Source: Rhizophagus irregularis
Taxonomy: Eukaryota; Glomeromycota; Glomeromycetes; Glomerales; Glomeraceae
Length of the DNA: 64,000 bases
Direction of reading: 5' to 3'
Assembly: GCF_026210795.1 (NCBI RefSeq)
Contig: NC_089431.1
Coordinates: forward strand, 1,054,001 to 1,118,000
A program made the position numbers and the translations under genes. This document shows, one piece after another, positions 10,451 to 21,829 of this stretch. Below the pieces are notes generated by a model. It ran no database searches, was not told where the DNA came from, and saw only the letters and a list, made by a program, of their open reading frames with translations. The number at the start of each line of letters is the position of its first letter. Positions within the stretch are counted from its first letter, which is position 1.

Positions 10451-11444
10451 TATATATATAATATAATATATATTTACATTTTTCACATTAAAAAAATTTA
10501 ATAAAATATGTAAACAAAGTTATAAACATGTTTGTGTAAAAAAAATTTACTATTTTTAATACAAAGAATAAGTTAATTGTATACGTAATACAGGAATCAT
10601 TTTTAGACGTGATCGTGTAACGTGTTTTTGATAAAACAAATACGCGTCCGTGTAACATTAAAATTATAAATCATATACGCGTCCGTGTAACAGTAAAAAA
10701 ATATATATTGAAAATAAGAGCAACGGGTGGGTGGGAAGGGATTTTTCTGTTTTTTTATAATTTTATACTATAATTTTTGTAATAATCAATAAAAGTTATT
10801 TCATTTTTACTTAGAAAATTTTTTAAAAATATTTTTTTTTGACAAATTTTACAGTAAATTTTAAAAATAAAAATTCCGCGTATTGGTGGCGTTACAAAAA
10901 ACATGAATAAATCCATAAATATCTATTCAATCATGATAAAAATTTATGTGTATGTAGATTCGAACCTGCTGAACAACTTTACTTAAGAAGATTTTGGATG
11001 TTTCCTTTGACTAAAGTGCTTAAATTACGCTCTAAAGTCACAGAACAGATATACGAAATATTAATAAGAAACATTTATAAGTTGTAATATTACAAAAAAA
11101 TAATAATAGCTTTATCCATACATTATTTCAAAAATTTTTGTTTTTTTAGTTTTTTTTATATACATATTTTATAAAAAAAATTATATATAAATATATATAT
11201 GTCATAAAATAAATTGCTTAGCAGTGTAAAAAATTTATGGGTTAGATAAAAGTTTGCTTAGCAGACATGAAAAATATTTGCTTATTGACCTTAGTAAATT
11301 TTGAATTTTTTATCTGATCTATATATATATTGTTCGGGGTCCTATCGAAACTATTTTAATATACGTGATTTGGTTCCAGCAAAAAAGTCCGGTTTAGGGC
11401 CAAATCCGGTTTATTGAAGATCCGGTTTATCGAATTTCACTGTG

Positions 11445-12158
11445 TATAATGTTATTTGTTTGGTTACTAATTCTGATACTGTATGTTTCGCCTAAAATAA
11501 GAATAAGTAAATCTCAAAAAAATTTGGTTAAACCCACATGGGTAAGTTTCACCGATGAACAATTTACGAAGTGTTACAACTGAAAAATGTCTCCTAAAAA
11601 GAATTTGTCTTGTTACGAAAAAGTAAATAAGTGTCAGTTCTGGATATCCTATTTGTTATAGAGGAAATATTTAGTACGGTAATGTTTCTTGAACAGGAAA
11701 AGAATTGCATTTCTTAAAGAGTACCTAAAGGGTATTGTATAATAATCACTGTTCATTTTCGGCAAGTGTAATTACATAGTCAGGTAATCATAGGAAAGGA
11801 CTTCTCAAACATCTGTAGTCTTTATTATGAGTTATCAATTAACGAAACTATAGAGAATTCACCCAAAGACGAATATTTAAAATATTAAGTGGATCATCTT
11901 ACAAGAATTTGGCAGTTGCTAAATTAAACCGATTTTGAATAGTGCCATTTTAAATATATATAATATAATCATGCCCTATATTCTTGAGAAAAATATATTA
12001 TATTGAAATGAAGATTGAACAGTTAATCATTGTCACAATGCAATCTTAAAATGATTCAACCATAATTATGAGATTAATTTTTACTTTCGAACATAATTGT
12101 GAGAATTATGTGAAAATTTTAAAAATTTTCGTGTGAAAATATAATTCATCTTTTTTTT
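11445..12158. other. No gene seen upstream of the Kelch fragment
   Basis: AT-rich sequence with no supported frame. No clear core promoter for the gene at 12159 was recognised. Confidence 0.4.
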
Positions 12159-12593
12159 ATGGGGCAAATACCAACTATTAAACCAGATTTAAGATATGAC
12201 TATACCGCTACATTAATTAAGGATGGATTATATATTATAGGTGGAGCCACTCCTGATGGAAAAACACCAAATTACCCATTTTTATTTCTTGATATTTCTA
12301 TTCCTTTTGATACTAAACAATTAAAATGGCATGATTTGTCAAATTTGTCAAAAAATGATATTGTTCCATCACATAAATCTGCTGCAGCTATTAAAGGTGG
12401 AGCAGATAATAACACATTATTTTTATATGGTGGTATGAATTTAGAAAATAATACAATGTCTCTAGTTTGCACATTAAACAATTTATCATGGGATACTCCT
12501 AAAATAAATGGTACACCACCAAATGGAAAATTATTTATGACCCCTGTAATTGATTATAATGGAAGTTCAAGTCAATCATATGTATTAAGTTGA
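12159..12593 (+). CDS. Kelch-repeat protein, probably C-terminally truncated
   Basis: This is a single 144-residue frame from ATG to TGA. Residues about 14-30 (DYTATLIKDGLYIIGGA) and 85-103 (an AAAIKGG stretch, then LFLYGGMN) are Kelch beta-propeller blades with the typical aromatic-x-Gly-Gly ends. A partial third unit starts with WDTPKINGTPP. Full Kelch proteins of this fungal group usually carry five or more blades, often a signal peptide and a C-terminal membrane segment; none are present here. The gene may be a 5' fragment ended by an early stop, or an intron at the end may be missed. Kelch propellers generally mediate protein binding; the partner here is unknown. Confidence 0.6.
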   Translation: MGQIPTIKPDLRYDYTATLIKDGLYIIGGATPDGKTPNYPFLFLDISIPFDTKQLKWHDLSNLSKNDIVPSHKSAAAIKGGADNNTLFLYGGMNLENNTMSLVCTLNNLSWDTPKINGTPPNGKLFMTPVIDYNGSSSQSYVLS

Positions 12594-12679
12594 TGCATAT
12601 TAAGGAAATCATCACCTGATTTAACCGGTTCATATAAAAATAGTATTGACATCAAAAATATATGGTAAATGTAATATCA

Positions 12680-13300
12680 GGAGTCTGTTTGAAAGCTCAT
12701 CGGCAGTTAGACTCTTTGAGTTCTCAGTATCAGAACTCTCTTCCTTCTCTCGCCAAAAAAATGCAGCCACAGCAAGGCAATAAAGGAAAATCGGGCTTGC
12801 ACGTGATCATGTGACGCTAAATGACGCTAAACATCACTCCTTACTCTAGAGCTATATATTCGGCGTAACCTGGCAAAGATTTCAGACCAGACCCTGCAGC
12901 ATCAATCTGATCACCCGACCCTGATCCGAACCTAAGAGACGAAGGAACGAAAAAAATTATTAGTGAAAAAAATTAATAAAAAAAAAATAAAGAAACGAAA
13001 CAAAAGGTACTTTTACCTGTAGCCTATCACCGAACCAAACCTAAATGGTGATAGAATGAAAAAACGCTTTTTCTCAATTTTGAGAAAAAATTTCTGATTG
13101 AACAAAAACAAAAAAAATCAGTACGAAAAAAAAAATTGAAAAAGGAAAATTAAAATATTAAATATTAGAAAAAAAATTTTAAAAAGTGGAATCAAAATCT
13201 CATTAACCGGAATTGGATTAGCCCACCGAAATGTGCACATGCCACATTGCCACATGACCCCAACAGCCAAATCAGGTGCAGCATGTCACGGTATTTGTCA
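12680..13300. other. Relatively GC-rich, promoter-like stretch with no gene
   Basis: The segment has balanced base composition, unlike its surroundings. It contains CACGTGATCATGTGACG, repeated ATGACGCTAAA, and a TATA-like box (GAGCTATATATTCGG near 12850) followed by CA-rich sequence and poly-A-rich runs. It looks like the promoter and leader of a gene whose coding part is missing, but no frame supports one. Confidence 0.3.
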
Positions 13301-13928
13301 TATATTTATTAAATTTATAAAATTAGTTAGTATTTCAATTTTTAAATAAATGATATGTTTTTTTACAAAGCCATATACTAAGACTCCAAAGTAAATTGAT
13401 ATAACTTTTCAACATACAGTATTTTCTTTTACGTAACAGTTTTATAATCCCAGTAATTGATTTTGATTTTGATTTCTTTTATTCCTGTGAATAGTGATCT
13501 GCACCTGGTCACACCTTTTTGAAAAATTTTTAGGGCGGACTGTAACGTGTTTCTTTTCTTCATTACAAAATTAAGTATACTTTTGTTAAAGTTCTAGTAA
13601 AAAAGGTACTAGTTCAAATTCGATTAAGTTGCTTTTAATAATTGAGATATGGAGATATGGACATTGGTATTATCACTGTTCCTTTTTTTATGTGTCGGCA
13701 GAAATTTTATTCCTGAATTTTATAAGTATTTGTGAACGGACAATCACAAAGTTCATCAAAGTCGATCCCAAAATAAAGCTAGAACAGAATCGTTTGGTAA
13801 GACTCGTTCCATACCCACGGTTTACACTAAAATACTTATTTTCATTTGCCGCTCTTCTAGAAGCAGCATTTAATATTTCTTGCCGCGTATGTAACACCAT
13901 CAACCATGTCTGTTTGTGATAGTGGAGC

Positions 13929-14155
13929 AGCAACCCATCCGAGCTTGAGGTTTTGAGACAGCACAACACTGAACTTGAGGCCAAGGTTGCCGAGCTTGAG
14001 GTATTTAGACAGCGCAACACTGAGCTTGAGGTCGAGAAAGCCAAGCTTGAAGAAGTATGGAGGAGTCGCGTTACTCTGCAAGAGAAAAAATTGCCGAGCT
14101 TAAAAACGAGAATGCGAGGCTCAGGCAGAAACTAGAGAGTAGAAATACAAGCTAA
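13929..14155 (+). pseudogene. Coiled-coil repeat protein remnant
   Basis: The frame reads ELEVLRQHNTELEAKVAEL then a second similar unit, giving heptad-like Leu/Glu repeats. It then shifts by one base in an A-run near 14090 and continues as IAELKNENARLRQKLESRN to TAA at 14153-14155. Short ELE/AELE coiled-coil proteins are common in this fungal group. No start codon or upstream exon could be assigned, and the frameshift suggests a decayed 3' end of a gene. Confidence 0.5.
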
Positions 14156-14440
14156 TTATTTTGTTTTTTGTCCAAAATTTTGTGGTCGTTATCATTCTAA
14201 ATCTACAAAAAAGTACGTGAAGCTAGAAAGAAAGAAATAAAGAAAAAATCAACTCATTTAAAGAATGTTTGAAATGTATGATACAGAGTTTAATAATAGA
14301 GTAATGGTCCAAAAGAATATTGGTTCTGTTTATAATTGAAAGGAAAAACAAATCATAATCGGTTAAAACAAAGAAAATTGAAATAACTTAATATACGAAT
14401 ATATCATGAATTTCTTCTCTCACTTTACGTTTAACCTATG

Positions 14441-15116
14441 CCCTATAAAAAATAAGTGTCTGGAAATTGTCCAGAATTTGTCTGGAAAATTTGTCTAAAT
14501 AATTGTCCAGAAAATGTCCAGAAAATGCCAGGTACCATGTCCGGAAATTGTTCCGAAAACACACTCATTTCCGGACACTCATTTTGTCCAGAATTTGTTC
14601 GGAAATTGACCTGAAATATTTTTTCATAAAATTTGGCACAAAAGATGATCAACAGGTGACCATCATTATAATTGCTTTTAACCTAAAGTTTTTTATCATA
14701 GATATATAGTATTTTTGCCTGCTCAGCAAATTTAATTAGTATGACAAAGAAGGTTATGAATGTCAGTCTTGTGCTTTTTGCATTTTTTTACAAAATTAAT
14801 TTATCCTTTTTTGGAAGTAGCGTCCAGAATTTGTCCAGAATTTTTTCATGTCCGGAATTTGTCCAGTTCAAATTATCTGAATTTTTAATATGTCCAGAAT
14901 TTGTCCAGGTTTATCTGTCCGGAATTTGTCCAAAATTTTATACTGGACAAATTCTGGATATATTTTGGACAAAGTCCGGATATGTCAAAATTTTAGGTAT
15001 CAAATTTGTAGCAAAGAATAGACATTTTCCGGACAATTTCTGGACATGCCAGATTTATTCTGGACAATTTCCAGACATTTTCGTAGACATTTTCCGGACA
15101 TTTATTTTTTATAGGG
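14441..15116. mobile_element. 676-bp TIR element with GTCCGGA-type repeats (copy 2)
   Basis: The ends match the copy at 3374-4050 (CCCTATAAAAAATAAGTGTC and ATTTATTTTTTATAGGG). ATG flanks both sides (14438-14440 and 15117-15119), a 3-bp target duplication. The two copies are close to identical along their length, which points to recent movement or gene conversion. No transposase is encoded. Confidence 0.88.
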
Positions 15117-15439
15117 ATGATTTTGTAATTTAAATCTTTATCTTCATAGTAATTTAAAGGATATGATTAATTCATCCTATTTCATGCCACTAAAGATAAT
15201 TTTTTTTTATTTTGATAATCAAATTTCCTGAATTATTTTGAACAGAAATGTGCCTTTAGATAATGGACATTCTTTATTCTGTGAAATATTTATGAAGAAA
15301 AAAAAAAATTTAAATCATGATTATTACTAACATTAATGAATAATACTTTGTCAGAGAAAAAAGCAATAACAAGATATCTTTTCTAAATTTTAGCGGATGT
15401 GAAATGAGAGTTTATATTGCATAATATAGATTATAATGA

Positions 15440-16170
15440 TAGAAAGAGGTTATTTAAGATTTTTTTTATTAAATTATACAATTTACTATATGGCAACTAG
15501 TATTACATTTTTAATTATATAAATTTTATTAGTAGATAATTCAATATTAAAAGTTCAGTGTGTACCAACCAATAAGGATTAAGGTGAATGCTGCTGTGAA
15601 TAATGTTATGTATATATTTTGAATTATTTTTTAGTTAAGGTCAAAATCACCAGACGGATGTCTATCTAATTCAACAATTGACTTATATAATTCGTTGAAT
15701 TTTCAATAATATTTGGAATTTTTTTGGTCGCAATGCGAAGAATGTTAGATGTCAAAATCCCTAAAGTACTTTCGCTTTACGTAACATCGTAAATTACCGT
15801 TCTCTTGTTCTTCATAACTAATCTGTAGTAATCCTGTTTGAAAAATGAAATTTTTAGCTTAATATGATGTAGGCATGTAGCAAAGGGAAATGATGTTCGT
15901 TCTATTATTTATTTATGTGCTGTAATTACATTTAATGTTGTCATAATTAAGTATTTATAATATTAGAAATTGATTACTTTTATATTTAAGTGAAGATACT
16001 AGTATTTTATACTGTAACGCCTATGCAACTGAATTCAATGTAAGAACGGGCGTAATCCTAATTCAATTTTAGATCCTTTAAAAGGTACTGTACGTTATCG
16101 TTAACGGTAAGTATGATAGAATGGTATGATAGTTGATTCATTTCTTTTAATATTAAAAATCCGAGGTTAA
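15440..16170. repeat. Segment duplicated in inverted orientation near 50 kb
   Basis: From about 15620 to 16170 the sequence matches the reverse complement of about 49960-50510 (shared words: ACATTTAATGTTGTCATAAT, AGAACGGGCGTAATC, ATGATAGTTGATTCATTTC). The part at 15440-15560 also resembles 19440-19600 in the same orientation (GTACCAACCA preceded by an ATTAGTAGATAAT block). No gene is seen inside. Confidence 0.7.
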
Positions 16171-17471
16171 AATACTCTAATAAATAAACAATGTTATGGA
16201 AATAGGTCTTATCGTCATCTTGCCATGTTTCCATAGGTTGAATTTTAACAGTTTCTAGAAAATGATCTTTCAATGCCTAGAACCCTTGATATCATATAAA
16301 ATGACTAATACAATATTTCTAATTTATTAATATAAAAAGTATTTTTATTTTGTGAAAGTAACGTTCATTACATACCTATAATAGTTTTTTTTCATTTTGA
16401 TTAAAATAATTTTTCATCTATAAAATTAAATAATAACGCTTATATAAAAAATATACTAACAATCAATTTTGCTTGTAATTGGTTAATTTTGATCCTATAG
16501 TTTGTGAATAGTGTGATCTATAATTAATTCAATAAATAAATAATTTAGCGCCAGAGAATTTTGGAAGATAAAATTCTTTAAAATCCTTAACTGCACCAAA
16601 TTTTGATCAATTTATTATTTTTGTCCTTTAACATAATATATTCTACTAAACTGGAAAGGAATAAAAGAAAATTTTAAGATGATAAATGAACTAATATTTT
16701 TTTGGGTGATTACTGCGGATACAATTGCAGTTTTTGTTTTATGAAAGAAAATATACTTTTTTTCAACCCACCTCAAAAATAATTTTAGATGTGTCAATTG
16801 AAGTCTTAGTAGATAAAAGAAAAAAAAAATACTTTATTTTAAAATTTATTCAGATGAAAAACTAATTATAAATATATAAAAATGAATCGCTTTAAATATA
16901 AAGATGATAACGAATTTAAAATTATTTGACTAATTTTAAATTTTTCTTAATAATGCTTAATAGACCAGCTAATTCTTTTCATCATCATGTCAGAATACTA
17001 TTTGCTAAACATTTCGTTTTCTAACGTTTCTAACGGTTTGTAATCAAAGTTGAGCGCCTCTTTTTTAATACAAATCCCCAATAAATAATATATTTCTAAT
17101 ATATATATATATATTGCTTATTTGATCCTGCCATAAAAATTTCCACTAAGAAGTAATATAAATAAAAATACTATAAACTAAGTTAATAAACCATTTTAAA
17201 TACTATCTTTAGATTATCTATTCCCGATAAAACCTACTATAATTTAAGATTCATCATTCAAATTATCTTGATTAATTTCGTTAAGATCTATTATTAAAAT
17301 AATTAAATTAGACGAGAAATTATTAATAAAATAATAAATTACTTCAAAAACTTATTTACCTAATTCACTAAATTGAACATCAAAGCATTCTGAAACTATA
17401 AATTAAACAATAACGTAATGTTAAAATAAAATATACGGTAAATTTATGATTACAAATTATTAATGATTATA
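16171..17471. other. AT-rich intergenic sequence
   Basis: No supported gene. A word ACTGCGGATACAATTGCAGT near 16712 is an imperfect palindrome also found near 52510. A short (TA)n run lies near 17097-17115. Confidence 0.5.
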
Positions 17472-19133
17472 CTAACTTATATTTTCTGGTACTGATGGGG
17501 CATCATCTATATATTATTGAAAAAATTAATTATTGTTAAAACTTGAATAAGATCTTTTCATAATTAAAATTGAAGATTTACCTGAATTAACTTGAAATGA
17601 TGATAAATCTGATGAATTTACCGGTTCTGGAAGATTTTTAAAATTTAAAAGTCTACTTGTATAGATTGCTTGAGGATGAGTTTTAATACTTTCAGACTTA
17701 TTTTCATTTGATCTGTTTTTCAGTGATTTTTCACTAATTTCTCTATTATATTCCCTCATTTGAGAATGAATTTCATTATTATTGAATTTCATATATTCTT
17801 CATGCCATTTACTTAATATTTGATACAATTCTTTAGCAGATGGTCTATTTTCTGCTTTGGCATCCCAACATTTTATAATTAAATCTACAAGAAATTTTGG
17901 AATATCTTCAGAAATTTTTGGTCTAAGTCCTTTACATATTTTAATAGCTAAAATATGATCATGAGGAATATCATTAAAAGGAATTTCTTCAGAAAGGTAC
18001 TCATTCATAACTATTCCAAATGAATAAATATCAGCAGCTTTTGTATATTGATATCCACGTAAAATTTCTGGTGCCATATAAGGTAATACTCCATAAACTC
18101 CTTCTTTTTTATCTTTATTATTTGCTGGTTGACACATTCCTAAATCACTTATATGCATAATCCCACTATACAATATATTGCCTGAATGAAGGTCTTTATG
18201 GACTTTTTCAGCATTATGGACACTTAACAGTCCATCTGCAATATTTGACAATCTACGAAGTTTTATATTATCAAAGTTATTCAAATAAAAATTTCTTAAA
18301 TTTCCATCTTCACAATATTTTAAAACCATCATATAATCTTTGGTATTTGGATCTTGAGTTATTCCATAGCAGTTAAGAATAAAATGAACATAAATATGAA
18401 GATAAGATTTGACCTAATAATTAATATTTTAAAAAAACAATTTAGTAAGAATTACAAATATAATGCACAATAAATCAATTTTTTTTATTTAATTACCTCA
18501 TTTAAAAAATTTGTACCAATTTCAGAAGAATTATCCAGACATTTTAGCGCAATTTTACAATTTATTTCTCTTTTCCATTTTTGATTTTCAATATCCCAAT
18601 ATTGAATAGGTCCTTCAGGCCATTTAGCAGAATAAATTTTACCAAAGCCTCCTCTGGTAATATAAGTGACATTTTGTAATTTTTCAAAAGGTATCCATTC
18701 AAGACATTTTAAATAATATACAGCATTAAGTTGTGAATATTGTATTAATTCATCTATATCTTTATTTCCACTATTCCAATTTATAAAATTTTCTTCAAAT
18801 CTTTTTGCATTACAAGGTTGACACCATCTCCATCCTGTGCCAGGTTCATTACATTCTCCACATATTCCATATACTTCTTTTCTTTTTTCTATTTCGTCTA
18901 TATAGATTATTTTATCATCAATCTCTTCTGATTTGGAAGCCGAATCAATAGAAGAAACTGTAACATGAGTCTAAATGAATGGTTAAAATATATTGGTTAC
19001 TTATTTAAATCATATTATTTATAATAAACTATAAATTATAAAGTGAAATTGCACTTACATGATATATTCTCCAATCAGAGTTTTTCCATAAATTTTTTGG
19101 CTTTTCTTCGGATAGTTTATTCAAAATTTCCAT
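17472..19133 (-). CDS. TKL-type protein kinase with N-terminal Cys-rich motif, 471 aa
   Basis: A four-exon model joins 19133-19059, 18970-18497, 18413-17582 and 17506-17472, with GT-AG introns and consistent phases, giving 471 residues. Two CxxC pairs (residues 62-65 and 75-78) form a possible zinc site. The catalytic domain follows: Gly-rich loop TRGGFGKIY (about 130-138), ALK lysine 168, HKD at 255-257 in place of HRD, DLG at 273-275 in place of DFG, and MAPEILRG (296-303). HxD and DLG variants are usual in the expanded TKL-like kinases of this fungal lineage and the catalytic Asp is kept, so it is likely active as a Ser/Thr or dual-specificity kinase. The last exon is the least certain; without it the frame would run on to a TAA at 17526-17528. 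Confidence 0.85.
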
Positions 19134-20370
19134 GCTGAATATCTTTTTTAACAATTCTATAACTGTCAATTACGAAATAAATATGTTAACTACAGTAATT
19201 TTAGTTGTACGGTATGTGTAATGTTAATTTTCTTTATACAAGATACGAAATTTAATAAACCAAGTTTAGTGAACGTAAAAGTTATTTAGTACGCAAAAAT
19301 ATGCATGTATCATGCACATCTGAGCTACAATCCATACCAATCAGAATCAACAATTTGTCAGCCACACATTTTTATCCTAATCGAATCATAGTGAAACTAT
19401 TTGGATCGTCAAAATATTATGAATGGCTAAATTTTCATTTTGATACGAGTGAGATTTTTTTTTATTAGATTATACATTTTACAAATTGTAGAATATGACA
19501 ATTGGTATCATATTTTTAATTTCATAAACTTTTATTAGTAGATAATAGTATGGTAGTATTCCATATTAAAAGTTTAATATGTACCAACCAGTATTTGTAA
19601 TCACAAAAGTAACTTTGTGCTATTGAAACATTTTCAGTTGTACATGTAATGGTTTTGTAATAAAAAATTTATTTAAACATTAATTTAGGGAAAAATATAA
19701 ATAGTTAATAATAAAATATGTATAAAGTTGTCCAAATTATTGTGGATACAATTTTTCAAGAAAAAAAGTCTGAAAATTTTGAAGTGCAATTTATTTAGAT
19801 GTTTTGTAAAAAAGTTTCTTCATTTAATACTTTAATTTAAGAAATAAAAAACATAAAAATAAATTGAGAAATAAATTAATTTTTGCATATTTTAACCGCA
19901 AAAAAATTTGAATGGAGAAAATCACATTATGTAAGCGTAAAAAAATAATGAAAATGGAAATAAGTTTCGTAATATGTAAGGCGCAACTAACTGATAATTT
20001 TTTAATTAATTTGATTTGTAATTCACGTAATTTATACAGTATAAATTACAGTATGTTATTTATCGCGTATCTTTCTATGATGAAAAAGTGAGTGAAATTA
20101 AAATTAATATCTTAAAACAAAAGTATTATTTAACTAATTAATTTTTTTTTGTTTTGTTTTTAATCCTCTCCTAATTTCTCCTCTCTTTTTTCATATCAAT
20201 TTATACAATTCAACAAATGAGTTATAAACTTACAAATAATAGTAGATTTAATAGGTTGATGTCAATAAATCACTTCCATTCGCATGAATGACAGGACGTT
20301 ATGCAGATATTAATGATTTAGATAAAGCGAATTCAATTTCGTAGGATTTTGAGTAAATATGGATGATGTA
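19134..20370. other. Intergenic, no gene seen
   Basis: This is the region upstream of the kinase start. It is AT-rich, with a segment (about 19440-19600) similar to 15440-15560. No core promoter element was clear enough to assign. Confidence 0.4.
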
Positions 20371-20379
20371 TAGAATGGT

Positions 20380-20645
20380 TATGTTTCGCCGAAGGGATAT
20401 TTCGTCAAATAGAAATTTCGATGAATAGACATTTATTCGAATCCTTTCTCCGAATTATCCATTTAACCGAAATCTATTTCACCGAATAGGACATTCTTCC
20501 GAAAATGTTAGCGATTGACATAACAATAATGTTTTTAGTAACAAAACTTTCGGTAATAACATTTAAAATTTTCGGCGAAACGGCTTCGGCAAAAAGTCCT
20601 TCAGCGAAATGTCCCTTCGTTCGGTAAAATACTTCGACAAAAGTC
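20380..20645. repeat. TTCGCCGAA-type repeat element
   Basis: Short words TTCGCCGAA, TTTCACCGAA and TTCGGCGAAA repeat on both strands. The left half is mainly one orientation and the right half the other, with a spacer at about 20510-20565. It is related to the repeat at 57365-57590. It probably belongs to a non-autonomous element, but clear ends were not found. Confidence 0.55.
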
Positions 20646-21084
20646 AGGATACCGTAATATGGAATTATTTTATATGGATCATATTATGTGAAATCATATA
20701 AGAATTGTTAGTGTACTTCTGATATGAAATGGATAGTTTCCATTTTATGACGTGTTGAATCACTCAAAAAAAATTTTTTTTAACGAAAATTTTAAACTTT
20801 AATAGTTATGTTTGGCAATTTCTACATTAGTATAATTATGGTAGTATTAGTAATTTGTCATGCCGTTAAAATTAATTAACTCACTATCAATAATCATTAT
20901 TTTTTTTCAGAGCAATAGAACCGAAAACAAAACACTCAAACGCACCAATGACGAGTAGAATTACCTTAACGAATTCAACAATAAAAGATGGTAAATGAAA
21001 GATAATGAATCTTTAATAGGAGGAGGTGGTTAACAACTGCTTATATCCCATTAACTTCGCCATTTGTTACTTCAACTCCATTCA

Positions 21085-21815
21085 ACTCCACCAGTAACAA
21101 GCACAAACACGACCACAGCCACAATAACATCAACAAATACCAATAATATTGATTATTTTGATCATTCTAATTCAAACGGATTGAATTTAGCTGCAATGAA
21201 TTCAATGAAAAATAATATATTATAAATAAGTCTAATATTTAAATAAATCATAATGAAATGATACGTATAAAAGGTTGAATCTTTATCAAGATCTAGCACA
21301 TAAATTTTAACATTCATTAATATTAGAGAAAATTTAAATCCTGAAGAAGGTAATTCAATATATCCAACCTTTTTAATGCCAAAAAATGAATTTTTAGATT
21401 CTCGTGACATAAAATTTTAAAAATGACCCGGCCGGCCGGCATTTTTTTTTATATTTGTAAAATTTTTTTATATGTAAAATTTTTTTACGGCCAATAACTT
21501 AAATCATGTGATAAAAATTTTTTACTATAAAAAAAAAATTCCCATTTTTCGAAAAACTGACCCGGCCGGGTCACGAGAATCTAAATTTTTTTTTTACCCG
21601 GCCTAATAGAAGTTCTTTTAAAAGGTCTATATTCAAATGATGAAATAGCCGTACCGTTTTTAGTATATATTAGTATCACCATCAAGATAAATGTTATAAT
21701 AAGATGTATTTGTTATTTTAGAATAAATTTTAGTGGATTTGAAGAAGAAAATTTATTAAGAACATTAAGAACATTACATTGGATATTAATACAAATTGTA
21801 TAATAATTATGATGA
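21085..21815 (+). pseudogene. Broken gene fragment, not recognised
   Basis: Plus-strand coding-like pieces occur in order. A Thr/Asn-rich stretch (TSTNTTTATITSTNTNN then YFDHSNSNGLNLAAMNSM) ends at a stop near 21221. Then come NIRENLNPEEGNSIYPTF and LMPKNEFLDSRD near 21320-21408, EVLLKGLYSNDEIAVPFL near 21608-21663, and GFEEENLLRTLRTLHWIL near 21737-21790. Stops and a foldback insert between the second and third pieces break it. The pieces look like one ancestral protein, but I cannot name the family. Confidence 0.4.
21391..21590. mobile_element. Small foldback element with CCCGGCCGG core
   Basis: TTTTAGATTCTCGTGAC on the left is matched inverted by GTCACGAGAATCTAAA on the right (about 21571-21587). 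CCCGGCCGG blocks lie inside both arms. The size is about 0.2 kb. It sits between two coding-like segments of the broken gene, so it may be the insertion that disrupted it. Confidence 0.55.
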
Positions 21816-21829
21816 TATGTTTTTTATAT

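Larger units (their letters stand above)
5287..11444. mobile_element. Tc1/mariner-like ends flanking a composite block
   Basis: CACAGTGAAATTCGATAAAC begins at 5287 and its exact reverse complement ends at 11444; the match extends through CGGATC. Both ends abut TA (5285-5286 and 11445-11446), the target duplication typical of the Tc1/mariner superfamily. Removing the two CACAGGTCGAA elements inside (5878-10247 and 10253-10450) leaves about 1.6 kb, a normal size for such an element. No transposase frame survives. It could also be two separate terminal fragments that happen to face each other. Confidence 0.5.

Noticed and set aside
10950-11000. TTCGAACCTGCTGAAC, a T-loop-like word suggesting a tRNA
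   Set aside because: No matching acceptor stem, D-arm or anticodon arm at the right distances on either strand.
13629-13919. 96-residue plus frame and the antisense frames at 13688-14081
   Set aside because: No domain; they overlap the coiled-coil remnant, whose heptad pattern is clearer on the plus strand in another frame.
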